From Luteimicrobium xylanilyticum (GTDB taxonomy: Bacteria; Actinomycetota; Actinomycetes; Actinomycetales; Cellulomonadaceae), in contig NZ_CP045529.1 of assembly GCF_009429125.1 (NCBI RefSeq), positions 2,976,001-3,040,000 on the forward strand: a stretch of 64,000 nucleotides of DNA, in the 5' to 3' direction. The translations under genes were made by a program, and so were the position numbers. Below the pieces are notes generated by a model. It saw only the letters and a list, made by a program, of their open reading frames with translations, ran no database searches and was not told where the DNA came from. Numbering within the stretch: the first letter of the stretch is position 1; every line of letters starts with the position of its first letter. Shown here one piece after another: positions 43,489-52,450 of this stretch.

Positions 43489-44511
43489 TCAGCGCGCTCC
43501 GGCGCGCGCGGGGGCGGCCGCGGTCGAGGCGCGCACCACGAGCTCGGGCTCGAAGAGCAGCTCGTCGGCGGGCACCTCGACGCCCGAGATCTGGCGCGCC
43601 AGGAGGTCCACGGCGGCGCGACCCATCGGCTCGATCGGCTGGCGGACCGTCGTCAGGGCGGGGTCGGTCGAGTTCATCAGTGCGGAGTCGTCGTAGCCGA
43701 CGACCGACACGTCGCGCGGCACCTCGAGACCCGCGCGCCGCACCGCCCGGATCGCGCCCAGCGCGAGGGGGTCACTCGCGCACACGATCGCCGTCGCGCC
43801 CGCCTCGAGCAGGCGGTTCGTGGACGCCTGCCCGGCCTCGAGCGCGTACTGGCTGTGCGCGACGAGCGCCGGGTCGATCGTCCGGCCGGCCCGGGCCGCG
43901 AGCTGCTCGGCGGCCGCGAGCTTGCGCTCCGACGGGATGTGGTCCTGGGGTCCGAGGAGCAGGCCGACCCGCTCGTGCCCCAGCGACAGCACGTGCCCCA
44001 GGGCCTGCTGCATCGCCACGATCTCGTCGCACGAGACCCGCGGGAAGTGCAGCGACTCGATCGCACCGTTCACCAGCGCCACCGGCAGGCCGATCTTCTC
44101 GAGGCGGTGGTAGTGGGCATGGTCGGCGTCGCGCTCCGCGAACAGGCCGCCCGCGAAGATCACGCCCGACACGTGCTGGTCGAGCAGCAGGTCGACGTAC
44201 TCGGCCTCGGTGATGCCGCCGGCCGTGCGGGTGCACAGCACGGGCGTGAAGCCCTGCTGCGCGAGCGCGCCGCCGATGACCTCCGCGAGCGCCGGGAAGA
44301 TCGGGTTCACGAGCTCCGGGAGCACGAGACCCACAAGCCTGCCGCGCTCCCCCCGCAGCTTGGTCGGGCGTTCGTAGCCGAGCACGTCGAGCGCGGTCAG
44401 GACCGCGTCCCTGGTCGCCTGGGACACGCCAGGCTTGTCGTTGAGGACGCGCGAGACGGTCGCCTCGCTCACCCCGACCTTCTTCGCCACGTCCGAGAGC
44501 CTCTTTGCCAT
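43489..44511 (-). CDS. LacI-family transcriptional regulator
   Basis: 340 residues from ATG 44511, chosen because TAGACT (minus strand, 44519-44524) lies 7 nt upstream and because the HTH starts directly (MAKRLSDVAKKVGVSEATVSRVLND). Hinge and effector domain follow (LVLPELVNPIFPALAEVIG; VVGYDDSALMNSTDPALTTVRQP). Probable repressor of the alpha-glucosidase/importer operon downstream and of itself through the operator at 44533-44547. Confidence 0.93.
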   Translation of the reverse strand: MAKRLSDVAKKVGVSEATVSRVLNDKPGVSQATRDAVLTALDVLGYERPTKLRGERGRLVGLVLPELVNPIFPALAEVIGGALAQQGFTPVLCTRTAGGITEAEYVDLLLDQHVSGVIFAGGLFAERDADHAHYHRLEKIGLPVALVNGAIESLHFPRVSCDEIVAMQQALGHVLSLGHERVGLLLGPQDHIPSERKLAAAEQLAARAGRTIDPALVAHSQYALEAGQASTNRLLEAGATAIVCASDPLALGAIRAVRRAGLEVPRDVSVVGYDDSALMNSTDPALTTVRQPIEPMGRAAVDLLARQISGVEVPADELLFEPELVVRASTAAAPARAGAR

Positions 44512-44532
44512 GAGACGCAGTCTACGCATTCA

Positions 44533-44547
44533 CGCAAGCGGCTTGCG
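44533..44547. promoter_or_regulatory. LacI-type operator, autoregulatory
   Basis: CGCAAGC-G-GCTTGCG, a perfect 7-1-7 palindrome, centred 16 bp upstream of the LacI gene's -10-like hexamer, where it would overlap the -35 region. Confidence 0.75.
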
Positions 44548-44647
44548 CGGATCTTGCGAGTGTCCTGAAAACCCGACGACGGCGCTCGGGGCCGGGCGCG
44601 TGGGCGACCGCGGCAGGCGACGCCGACGCCTCGATAGGCTCGGACCC

Positions 44648-46426
44648 GTGCCTGATGCTGGTCCCGATCCCCTGCCCGCCGCCTCCGAGCTCGCCCAGCC
44701 CGTCCCCGGCTTCCGCCACCCGGTCCGGCACGCGCCGCTCGCGGACCCGTTCGTCGTCGGCCCGACGACGGTCGTCCGGGCCGCGCCCGAGCTCGCCGCC
44801 GCGGCTGCCACCTGGAAGCGGCGGACGGAGGACGCGACGGGGTTGACGCTCGCCTGGGAGGCCACCGACGACGGCGCCGACGAAGCCGGCCGCCCGACGG
44901 TCTCGTTCGTCCTCGACACGACCGTCCCGGCCGGTGGCTACGCCTTGCGGACCGGGAGCGGCGCCGTCGTGGTGACCGCGTCGGACGTCGCCGGGGCGCA
45001 CGCCGGCGCGCAGACGCTCCGCCAGCTCGCGGGCCCGCGGGCGTTCCGCCGCGCGCCGGTCGACGACGCACCGCTCACCGTCCCCAGCGGCCTGGACGCG
45101 CACGACGACCCGGCGCACGCCTGGCGCGGCGTCCTGCTCGACGTCGCCCGCCACTTCCTGCCCAAGCACGACGTCCTCCGGTTCGTCGAGCTCGCTGCCG
45201 CCCACCACCTCGACGTCGTCCAGCTCCACCTCACCGACGACCAGGGCTGGCGGTTCGAGTCCCTCCGGTACCCGCGCCTCACCGAGGTCGGGTCGTGGCG
45301 GCGCGAGTCGGGTGTCGGCACGTGGCGCGCCGGCGTCTTCGACGGGCGGCCCCACGGCGGCTTCTACACGCAGGACGACCTCCGGGAGATCGTCGCCCAC
45401 GCCCGCGCGCACGGGATGACCGTCGTTCCCGAGATCGATGTCCCGGGCCACGTCGAAGCGGCCGTCGCCGCGTACCCCGAGCTGGGCACCCGCAAGCAGC
45501 CGCACGAGGTCCGCACCACCTGGGGCATCAGCACCGAGGTCCTCGACCCCTCCGAGGAGACCCTCGCGTTCTTCCGGGACGTCCTCGACGAGGTCATGGA
45601 CGTCTTCGACGCCCCGTACGTCGCGCTCGGCGGCGACGAGGTCCCCACGGCGCTGTGGCGCGCCAACCCCGACATCGTCCGACGCGCGGCGGACCTCGGG
45701 CTCGACGACGTCGCCGACCTGCATGGCTGGTTCCTCGGGTCGCTCGCGCGGCACGTCGTCGCCGCCGGACGGCGCCCGGTCGTCTGGGACGAGGCGTTCC
45801 GTCCCGGCCACGACACCCTCCCCCGCGAGACGGTCGTGACCGCCTGGCGCGGCTGGACCGTCGGGCTCCAGGCCATGGCCGCGGGACACGACGTCGTCAT
45901 GGCTCCCGAGCAGGCGGTCTACCTCGACCACCGCGCCGGGGACGGCCCCGACGAGCCCGTCCCCGTCGGCTTCCTCCACACGCTCCGCGACGTCCACCGG
46001 TTCGACCCCCTGCCCGCCGGTGCGCTCGCCGAGGCCGGCGTGACCGACGTCGACGCCCTCCCGGGCAGGCTGCTCGGCGCGCAGGCCGAGCTGTGGACCG
46101 AGCACCTCGACTCCGCGCGCCGCCTCGACTACGCGGCGTTCCCGCGCCTGGCCGCGTTCGCCGACGTCGTCTGGACCGGGGAGCCCGCCGACGCGCGCGA
46201 CACCGAGGCGTTCGTCGCTCGCCTCGAGCGCGACCACCTCCCCCGCCTCGCCGCGTTCGGCGTCGAGCTCCGTCCGCTGGACGGCCCGTACCCGTGGCAG
46301 ACGCGCCCCGGTGTCGCAGGCCATCCCCGGGATCTCGCCTCCGAGCTCGCCTCCGGTGGGTACGGGGGCGTCGGCGGTTGGGTCGAGGACGCCTCCGGGG
46401 CGCGCACGAACGAGATCGGGGGTTGA
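44648..46426 (+). CDS. GH20 beta-N-acetylhexosaminidase
   Basis: 592 residues from a GTG; TAGGCT (44635-44640) is 7 nt upstream. The GH20b accessory domain (about 30-155) is followed by the catalytic barrel with GVLLDVARHFLPK, LHLTDDQGWR, PEIDVPGH and the catalytic Asp330-Glu331 pair in ALGGDEVPTALW. No signal peptide, so it would act inside the cell on imported chitobiose or muropeptide fragments, releasing GlcNAc. Its stop overlaps the next ATG (TGATG), linking it to the D-aminoacylase cluster. Confidence 0.93.
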   Translation: MPDAGPDPLPAASELAQPVPGFRHPVRHAPLADPFVVGPTTVVRAAPELAAAAATWKRRTEDATGLTLAWEATDDGADEAGRPTVSFVLDTTVPAGGYALRTGSGAVVVTASDVAGAHAGAQTLRQLAGPRAFRRAPVDDAPLTVPSGLDAHDDPAHAWRGVLLDVARHFLPKHDVLRFVELAAAHHLDVVQLHLTDDQGWRFESLRYPRLTEVGSWRRESGVGTWRAGVFDGRPHGGFYTQDDLREIVAHARAHGMTVVPEIDVPGHVEAAVAAYPELGTRKQPHEVRTTWGISTEVLDPSEETLAFFRDVLDEVMDVFDAPYVALGGDEVPTALWRANPDIVRRAADLGLDDVADLHGWFLGSLARHVVAAGRRPVVWDEAFRPGHDTLPRETVVTAWRGWTVGLQAMAAGHDVVMAPEQAVYLDHRAGDGPDEPVPVGFLHTLRDVHRFDPLPAGALAEAGVTDVDALPGRLLGAQAELWTEHLDSARRLDYAAFPRLAAFADVVWTGEPADARDTEAFVARLERDHLPRLAAFGVELRPLDGPYPWQTRPGVAGHPRDLASELASGGYGGVGGWVEDASGARTNEIGG

Positions 46427-48180
46427 TGGTGGTCGGCGTCGAGCCAGGGTCGGGTTCTGTCGGGGTCGGGGATGGTGTGCGCGGGTCTACCGTCCGCGCC
46501 CCTCGTTCCTCGGGGCGCTCCCGCCAGGCCCAACCACGACCCGCGCACACCATCCCCGACCCCTCCTCCCTCACCTCGCCTTCCAGCGCGGCCCGGCCGG
46601 GCAGCCTCCTGGTCCGCGGCGTTCGCATCCCCTCCGGGGAGCACCCCAACGGTGGGCCGCTGTCGGACGTGCTGGTCGCCGCGGGCCTGATCCGCGAGAT
46701 CGCACCGACAGGCAGCGTCGACAGGCGCCTCCTGGCGGCCCCCGCACCCGTCGACGTGATCGAGGGGCGGGGGCGGCTGCTGCTGCCCGGGCTGATCGAC
46801 GCCCACGTGCACGGCGAGGCGGCCGTGTTCGACCCGGACGTGCAGCTCGCGATGCTGCGCCAGGGCATCACGACGATCGTCGTGGGCCAGGACGGCGTGG
46901 GGTTCGCCCCGACCGCGCCGGCTGGCGACGCGTTCGCCTTCTCGACCGAGTACTTCCGCGCGATCAACGGCGCCCACCCGAGCTTCCGCGGCGGCAGCGT
47001 GGCGGAGCTGAAGGAAACGTACGCCGGGCTGCCGCTGAACGTGGAGGTGCTCGCCCCGCACGGGACGATCCGGTACGCGGTGACGGGCGCCGAAGCCCGC
47101 CCCGCGACGGAGGCCGAGGTCGCCGCGATGGTCGCGCTGCTGGAGCAGGCGCTCGACGACGGCGCCGTCGGCATGTCGACGGGCCTGGAGTACGTGCCTG
47201 CGGCGTACGCGGACGAGGCGGAGCTCGTGGCGCTCGCGCGGGTGTGCGCGGCACGGGGCGTGCCGCACGTGAGCCACATGCGCGGCTACGAGGAGAAGGC
47301 GGGCCGGGCGTTCGCGGAGCTGGTGCGCATCGCGCGGGCGTCCGGGGTCGCGACGCACGTGTCGCACTACCACGGCCCCGCCGACGAGCTGGCGGGGTAC
47401 GTGGACGACGCGCGGGCGTCGGGTCTGGACGTCACGTTCGACTCGTACCCGTACCTGCGGGGCAGCTCGATCCTGTCGATGGTGACGCTGCCGACGTGGC
47501 TGCCCATCGCCGAGCCGGACCGCACGGTGGCGCTGCTGCAGGACCCGGCGGTGCGCGAGCGGCTGCGGACCGAGCACTTCCCGGGGCTCGCGGACCTGTG
47601 GGCACGCGTGACGATGGCGAACGTGCCGGGCGAGCTGCGCTGGACCGAGGGCACGAGCCTGCTCGACGTCGCGGCGCGCCTCGGCCTGGACCCCGAGGAC
47701 ACGGCGCTCGAGCTGCTGGTGAGCACGCGGCTGCAGGCGGGCTGCGTGTTCGCGCAGCCCCCGACGAACTCGGCGGGCTCGGTGCGCGCGCTCGCGAACC
47801 ACGAGGCCCAGCTCGCGGGGTCGGACGCGATCTACGCGGGCGGGCGGCCGCACCCGCGCGGCTGGGGCGCGTTCGCCCGTTTCGCTTCGGAGCACGTGGG
47901 TGCGGGAGACTGGTCCTGGGCGGACGCCGCCGAGCACCTGTCCGCCCGGGCGGCGCGCCGGTTCGGCCTGGCGGGTCGCGGCACGGTCCGGGTGGGCGCG
48001 GTCGCGGACCTCGCGCTCGTGGACCCGGCCACCGTGCGGGACCTGGCCACGTACGAGGGCCCGCGCACGCCCGCGCAGGGGGTGGACGACGTCGTCGTCG
48101 GGGGGCGGCACGTGCTGGCGGGTGGCGCGCTGGTCGACGGACGGCCCACCCGACCACCGACGGAACAGGAGACGGCATGA
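46426..48180 (+). CDS. N-acyl-D-amino-acid deacylase (amidohydrolase superfamily)
   Basis: 584 residues from the TGATG-coupled ATG. The first 60 residues (rich in Gly, Ser, Pro, Arg) are not family-like and are encoded by a large inverted repeat, so the true start is uncertain; homology begins about SLLVRGVRIPSG (near 46600), where no ATG or GTG occurs. Metal site DAHVHGE; late motifs GMSTGLEYVPA, HVSHMRGYEEKA, FDSYPYLRGSS. At the position of the bridging Cys of D-aminoacylases the sequence reads GQDGVG. It should free D-amino acids from N-acyl forms, feeding the next enzyme. Stop overlaps the next ATG. Confidence 0.85.
   Translation: MVVGVEPGSGSVGVGDGVRGSTVRAPRSSGRSRQAQPRPAHTIPDPSSLTSPSSAARPGSLLVRGVRIPSGEHPNGGPLSDVLVAAGLIREIAPTGSVDRRLLAAPAPVDVIEGRGRLLLPGLIDAHVHGEAAVFDPDVQLAMLRQGITTIVVGQDGVGFAPTAPAGDAFAFSTEYFRAINGAHPSFRGGSVAELKETYAGLPLNVEVLAPHGTIRYAVTGAEARPATEAEVAAMVALLEQALDDGAVGMSTGLEYVPAAYADEAELVALARVCAARGVPHVSHMRGYEEKAGRAFAELVRIARASGVATHVSHYHGPADELAGYVDDARASGLDVTFDSYPYLRGSSILSMVTLPTWLPIAEPDRTVALLQDPAVRERLRTEHFPGLADLWARVTMANVPGELRWTEGTSLLDVAARLGLDPEDTALELLVSTRLQAGCVFAQPPTNSAGSVRALANHEAQLAGSDAIYAGGRPHPRGWGAFARFASEHVGAGDWSWADAAEHLSARAARRFGLAGRGTVRVGAVADLALVDPATVRDLATYEGPRTPAQGVDDVVVGGRHVLAGGALVDGRPTRPPTEQETA
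46462..46563. repeat. 26-bp perfect inverted repeat with nested stem
   Basis: Arms 46462-46487 and 46538-46563 (outer bases GGGGTCGGGGATGG, inner end GCGCGGGTC) are perfect complements, 50 nt apart. Inside, GCGCCCC and GGGGCGC make a second 7-bp stem. It starts 36 nt after the GH20 stop and covers the presumed first codons of the deacylase gene. Confidence 0.9.
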
Positions 48181-49535
48181 CGGAGCGCCTCGAACGGCCG
48201 CTGGAGCCGGTCGTCGTCGGCCCGCGCACCAAGGGGCTTCGCCTGCGCGGCGAGACGGCGGGCGACGGGCTGATGATCGGCACCGCCACGGTCGACGACG
48301 GACCCTTCGGGCTGCCCATCCTGACCCTGCAGACCGGCTCCCTGGACCACAACGTGGCGGTCATGGCGACAGCGGTCCGCGCGGCCGGCGAGGCGGCGGG
48401 CGCCCCGGGTTCGGTGGAGCACGCCCCCCACGTCAAGACGCACATGTCGGCGCAGATCTTCGCGCGCCAGCTCGCGGCGGGCTCGTGGGGCGCGACGGTC
48501 GCGACCCCGAACCAGCTCCGCGTGGTCCGGGACTGGGGCACGCGACGCGTGCTCCTGGCGAACGAGCTGACCGACCCGGACGAGATCATCTGGGTGCGCG
48601 ACGACCTGGAGCGCGACGAGGGCGCCGAGCTGTGGCTGTACGTCGACTCGGTCGAGGGCCTGACGATGCTGTCGCGGGGGCTCGCGGGCGCGTCGGACGA
48701 CGTCCGCGCCCGCCTCGGCGTGCTCGTCGAGATCGGGGTCGCCGAGGGCCGGACGGGTGTGCGCTCGACCGCGGACGCCCTGGGTCTGGCGCGCGCGGTC
48801 CGGGCGAGCGGGCTGACGCTGCGCGGGGTGGCCGGCTACGAGGGCTCGGTCGCGGGCGAGTCGACGCCGGAGACCCGGGAGCAGGTCGCCGACTACCTGC
48901 GGGGCCTGCGGGACGTGGCCGAGCAGCTCGTCGCGGAGGGCCTGGTCAGCAGCGGCGACGTCGTCGTGAGCGCCGGCGGGAGCGCGTTCGTGGACGTGGT
49001 GCTCCAGGTCCTGCCCGGCCCGTTCCTGCCGGGCGGCCCGGCCGCGGGGCACGCGCCGCGCGTCGTCGTGCGCTCGGGCTCGTACGTGGTGCACGACCAC
49101 GGGCACTACCAGCACCTGGACGCGTTCTCCCGGGTGCCCGGCGCCGAGCCCCTGCGTCCGGCGGCGACCGTGTGGGGCTCCGTCGTCTCGGTCCCGGAGC
49201 CCGGGCTGGTGCTCGTCGGCCTGGGACGACGCGACGTCCCCTACGACCTCGACCTCCCGACGGCGCTGTGGCTGCGCCCCCGGGCCGACGACGGCCGCAC
49301 CCTCGGCGCGCCGCTCGAGCTCCCGCGCGCGACGGTCACGGACCTCAACGACGAGCACCTGTTCCTGCGGATCGACCCCGACGCCCCCGACCTCGCCCCG
49401 GAGACGGCGCACCCGCACCCGGGCGACGTGATCGGGTTCGGGATCTCGCACCCGTGCACCCTGTTCGACAAGTGGCGCGTGGGCATCGTCGTCGACGGCG
49501 ACCGCCCGCTCGGGCTCGTGTCCTTCGACTTCTGA
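48177..49535 (+). CDS. PLP-dependent D-amino acid deaminase/aldolase (DSD1-like, alanine racemase fold)
   Basis: 452 residues, ATG overlapping the deacylase stop. Fold type III PLP enzyme: the PLP lysine is in APHVKTHMS, glycine-rich phosphate site in VVVSAGGSAF, and C-terminal metal-type residues HPHPGD and SHPCTLFDKW as in D-serine dehydratases (zinc His/Cys pair). Members remove ammonia from D-serine or cleave D-threonine. Placed after a D-aminoacylase and before RidA, a dehydratase producing a reactive enamine is the best guess. Confidence 0.87.
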   Translation: MTERLERPLEPVVVGPRTKGLRLRGETAGDGLMIGTATVDDGPFGLPILTLQTGSLDHNVAVMATAVRAAGEAAGAPGSVEHAPHVKTHMSAQIFARQLAAGSWGATVATPNQLRVVRDWGTRRVLLANELTDPDEIIWVRDDLERDEGAELWLYVDSVEGLTMLSRGLAGASDDVRARLGVLVEIGVAEGRTGVRSTADALGLARAVRASGLTLRGVAGYEGSVAGESTPETREQVADYLRGLRDVAEQLVAEGLVSSGDVVVSAGGSAFVDVVLQVLPGPFLPGGPAAGHAPRVVVRSGSYVVHDHGHYQHLDAFSRVPGAEPLRPAATVWGSVVSVPEPGLVLVGLGRRDVPYDLDLPTALWLRPRADDGRTLGAPLELPRATVTDLNDEHLFLRIDPDAPDLAPETAHPHPGDVIGFGISHPCTLFDKWRVGIVVDGDRPLGLVSFDF

Positions 49536-49580
49536 TCCCCGTCCCCACACCGCAGCACCACCGAGAAGGAGCACCGCACC

Positions 49581-49997
49581 GTGACCACACCCCCGACGAC
49601 GAAGACCCCCCTGCGGACCGACGGCGCGCCCGCACCCGCGCACACGTTCCACCAGGGCGTGCGCAAGGGCCCGTTCGTGCAGGTCTCCGGTCAGGGCCCG
49701 CAGGACCCCGCGACCGGCGAGTACCTCTTCCCGGGTGACGTCGCCGCCCAGACGACCCGGACGCTCGAGAACGTCAAGGCGATCGTCGAGGCGTCGGGCG
49801 CCACGTTCGACGACGTCGTGATGCTCCGCGTGTACCTCACGAAGCGTGAGGACTTCCCGGTCATGAACGAGGCGTACGGCGCGTTCGTCGCGGCGAACTC
49901 GCCGTCGGGCGTGCTGCCGAGCCGCACCACCGTGTTCGTGGGCCTGCCGCGCGAGGAGATGCTCGTCGAGATCGACGCGTTCGCGGTCGCCGACTGA
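49581..49997 (+). CDS. RidA family enamine/imine deaminase
   Basis: 138 residues from a GTG with GAAGGAG 9 nt upstream. RidA features: VQVSGQGPQDPATGE, TLENVKAIVEASGAT, VYLTKREDFPVMNEAY, and the essential Arg in LPSRTTVFVG with late Glu in EIDAFA. RidA proteins hydrolyse 2-aminoacrylate-type enamines released by PLP dehydratases, which matches the gene just upstream. Confidence 0.93.
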   Translation: MTTPPTTKTPLRTDGAPAPAHTFHQGVRKGPFVQVSGQGPQDPATGEYLFPGDVAAQTTRTLENVKAIVEASGATFDDVVMLRVYLTKREDFPVMNEAYGAFVAANSPSGVLPSRTTVFVGLPREEMLVEIDAFAVAD

Positions 49998-50005
49998 GCG
50001 CGGGC

Positions 50006-51226
50006 GTGAGCGGGCAGGCCGGAGACTTCAGCCTCCGCAGCATCGCGGTCGCGGCGTTCGGCCCGTCGATCCTGTTCGGCCTGGCCGAGGGCGCGATGCT
50101 GCCCGTCGTGCCGCTCACGGCCGTCGAGCGGGGCGCGTCGCTGGCCGTCGCCTCGCTGATCGTCTCGCTGCTCGGGATCGGCTCGATCCTGTCGAACATC
50201 CCGGCCGGGATCCTCACCACCCGGGTCGGGGAACGCTGGTCGATGGTCGCGGCCGCCGGGATCAGCGTCGTCGGGCTCGCGCTGTGCCTCGTCGACGCGG
50301 GGCTCTGGCCGCTCGTGGCCGGGGTGCTGCTGGTCGGCGCCGCGAGCTCGGTCTTCAACCTGGCCCGCCAGTCGTACCTGACCGAGGCCGTGCCGATCCA
50401 CCTGCGCGCCCGCGCCATGTCGACGCTGGGCGGCAGCATGCGGGTCGGCGTGTTCGTCGGCCCGTTCCTCGGCGCCGCCGTCATGCACGTCATGGGCAAG
50501 CCGGGCGGCTACGTGGTGGCGCTCGTCGCCGTCGTCGCCGCGGGCGTCCTCGCGTACCGGGTGCCGGACCTCGAGACCCCGACCCGGCGGCACGCCACCA
50601 CTTCCGGCACGGAGCCGGCCGCCCCCGTGACGACGCGCGGGATGCTCCACGAGCACTGGCGCACCTTCGCCACGCTCGGCTCGGGCGTGTTCCTGCTCTC
50701 CGCCGTCCGGGCGAGCCGCCAGGTCGTCATCCCGCTCTGGGCCGCGCACATCGGCCTCGCGCCCACGACGGCGTCGATCGTCTACGGGATCGCCGGCGCC
50801 GTCGACATGCTCGTCTTCTACCCGGCGGGCAAGGTCATGGACCGGCGCGGCCGCGAGTGGGTCGCGGTGCCGTCGATGCTGCTCATGGCGTCGGCGATGG
50901 TCCTGATGCCGCTCACCCACGCGATCGTGCCCTTCGTCGCCGTCTCGATGCTCCTGGGCTTCGGCAACGGCATCGGGGCGGGCATCGTCATGACCCTGGG
51001 CGCGGACACCTCGCCGTCCGTCGGGCGCCCCACCTTCCTCGGGATCTGGCGCGAGCTCGCCGACGGCGGCGCCGGCGTCGGCCCGCTCCTCCTGTCCGCG
51101 ATCACGGCGCTCGCGAGCCTCGCTGCGGGCGTCGTCGTGTCGGGTGCGCTCGGGTACGCGGCGGCGCTCGCGCTGTGGCGGTGGATCCCGCGCCGGCCCC
51201 GGCTCAGCGCAGCACGAGGCGCGTGA
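50006..51226 (+). CDS. MFS transporter
   Basis: 406 residues from a GTG 8 nt after ridA. Twelve predicted membrane helices in two halves with a hydrophilic central loop (about 190-215), MFS-like LTTRVGERWS between helices 2 and 3 and AGKVMDRRGREW in the second half. Probably imports or exports a small molecule linked to the D-amino-acid cluster. Its 3' end overlaps the convergent glycerate kinase gene by 23 nt. Confidence 0.9.
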   Translation: MSGQAGDFSLRSIAVAAFGPSILFGLAEGAMLPVVPLTAVERGASLAVASLIVSLLGIGSILSNIPAGILTTRVGERWSMVAAAGISVVGLALCLVDAGLWPLVAGVLLVGAASSVFNLARQSYLTEAVPIHLRARAMSTLGGSMRVGVFVGPFLGAAVMHVMGKPGGYVVALVAVVAAGVLAYRVPDLETPTRRHATTSGTEPAAPVTTRGMLHEHWRTFATLGSGVFLLSAVRASRQVVIPLWAAHIGLAPTTASIVYGIAGAVDMLVFYPAGKVMDRRGREWVAVPSMLLMASAMVLMPLTHAIVPFVAVSMLLGFGNGIGAGIVMTLGADTSPSVGRPTFLGIWRELADGGAGVGPLLLSAITALASLAAGVVVSGALGYAAALALWRWIPRRPRLSAARGA

Positions 51227-52379
51227 CGTTCTCCGCGACGTCCGCCAGGAGCGTGGGCGTGTGCGTCACGAGCTCGGCCAGGGTCGCGGGCCCCGCTGCC
51301 AGGGCGAACGCCGCGGCGACGCCGGCCTCCGCCGCCCGCGCGGGCGGGAGCAGCACCTGCCCGGCGACGACGACGACCGGGGGCCGGGCCGGGGCCCTCG
51401 CGGCGGTCGCCGCGACCGTGTCGGCGACCTTCCCGGCGACGGACTGCGAGTCGAACGACCCCTCGCCCGTCAGCACGAGCGAGGCCCCGGCGACGGCGTC
51501 GGCGAGGCCCACCGCGTCCGCGACCAACGCCGCGCCCGGCTCCAGCTCCGCCCCGAGCACCGCGTGCAGCCCACCCGCGACGCCGCCGGCCGCACCCGCT
51601 CCGGCCACCTCGCGCACGTCGACGCCCGTCGCGCCGGCGAGCACGCCCGCCCACCGTTCGAGGCCCGCGTCGAGGTAGTCGACGTCGACGTCGCCCGCCC
51701 CCTTCTGCGGACCGAAGACGCGAGCCGCTCCACGCTCGCCGACGAGCGGGTTCGTCACGTCCACGGCGAGGCGCCACCGCACGGCGCGCGCCTTCGGGTG
51801 CAGCCCACCCAGGTCGAGCCGCGCGACGTGCGCGAGCCCTTCGCCGCCGTCGGCCACGGGCTCGCCGTCCTCCCCCAGCGGACGCACGCCGAGCGCACGC
51901 AGGATGCCGGACCCGCCGTCGGTCGTCGCCGACCCGCCCAGACACACGAGGATCTCCTCGGCCCCGGAGTCGAGCGCCTCGCGCAGCACCAGCCCCGTGC
52001 CGAAGGTGGTCGCGAGCAGCGGCTGGGGCAGCACGTCCGCGACTCCCGGGAGCCCGCTCGCCTCCGCCAGCTCGACGACGGCGAGGCGCCCGTCCGCGGA
52101 CGTCGCCCACCGCGCCGTCGTCGGGCGTCCGAGCGCGTCGACCGTCTTCGCACGGCGCTTCTCCACGCCCCAGGCGGCCGCGAGCGCGTCGAGCGTGCCC
52201 TCCCCGCCGTCGGCCATCGGAAGCCGTACGACCTCCGCGTCGGGCCTCGCGCGGAGCACCCCGTCGGCCAGGAACTGCGCCACGTCGGCGGCGGGGGCCG
52301 ATCCCTTGAACGAGTCCGGGGCCACCACCACCCGGGGCGTCGAGCGCGCGGCCTGCCGGTCCTCGATGTGGGGGCTCAC
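51204..52379 (-). CDS. glxK: glycerate kinase (type I)
   Basis: 391 residues from GTG 52379; TAGGGT (minus strand, 52387-52392) is 7 nt upstream. GCKA/GlxK family: VVVAPDSFKGS at the N-terminus, PMADGGEGTLDAL, CLGGSATTDGGSGILRALG and VLTGEGSFDSQS. It phosphorylates D-glycerate to 2-phosphoglycerate, linking glyoxylate or serine carbon to glycolysis. The C-terminal codons overlap the end of the convergent MFS gene. Confidence 0.95.
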   Translation of the reverse strand: MSPHIEDRQAARSTPRVVVAPDSFKGSAPAADVAQFLADGVLRARPDAEVVRLPMADGGEGTLDALAAAWGVEKRRAKTVDALGRPTTARWATSADGRLAVVELAEASGLPGVADVLPQPLLATTFGTGLVLREALDSGAEEILVCLGGSATTDGGSGILRALGVRPLGEDGEPVADGGEGLAHVARLDLGGLHPKARAVRWRLAVDVTNPLVGERGAARVFGPQKGAGDVDVDYLDAGLERWAGVLAGATGVDVREVAGAGAAGGVAGGLHAVLGAELEPGAALVADAVGLADAVAGASLVLTGEGSFDSQSVAGKVADTVAATAARAPARPPVVVVAGQVLLPPARAAEAGVAAAFALAAGPATLAELVTHTPTLLADVAENVTRLVLR

Positions 52380-52450
52380 GCCCGCGACCCTATCGACCGG
52401 CTGCCCAACACGCCGCCCTGACACGCGACCACGGTCCGTATGGTGCGCGG

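Noticed and set aside
46426-46600. Small separate gene in the inverted-repeat region
   Set aside because: The frame is continuous with the deacylase and its composition follows the palindrome; nothing resembles an independent protein.
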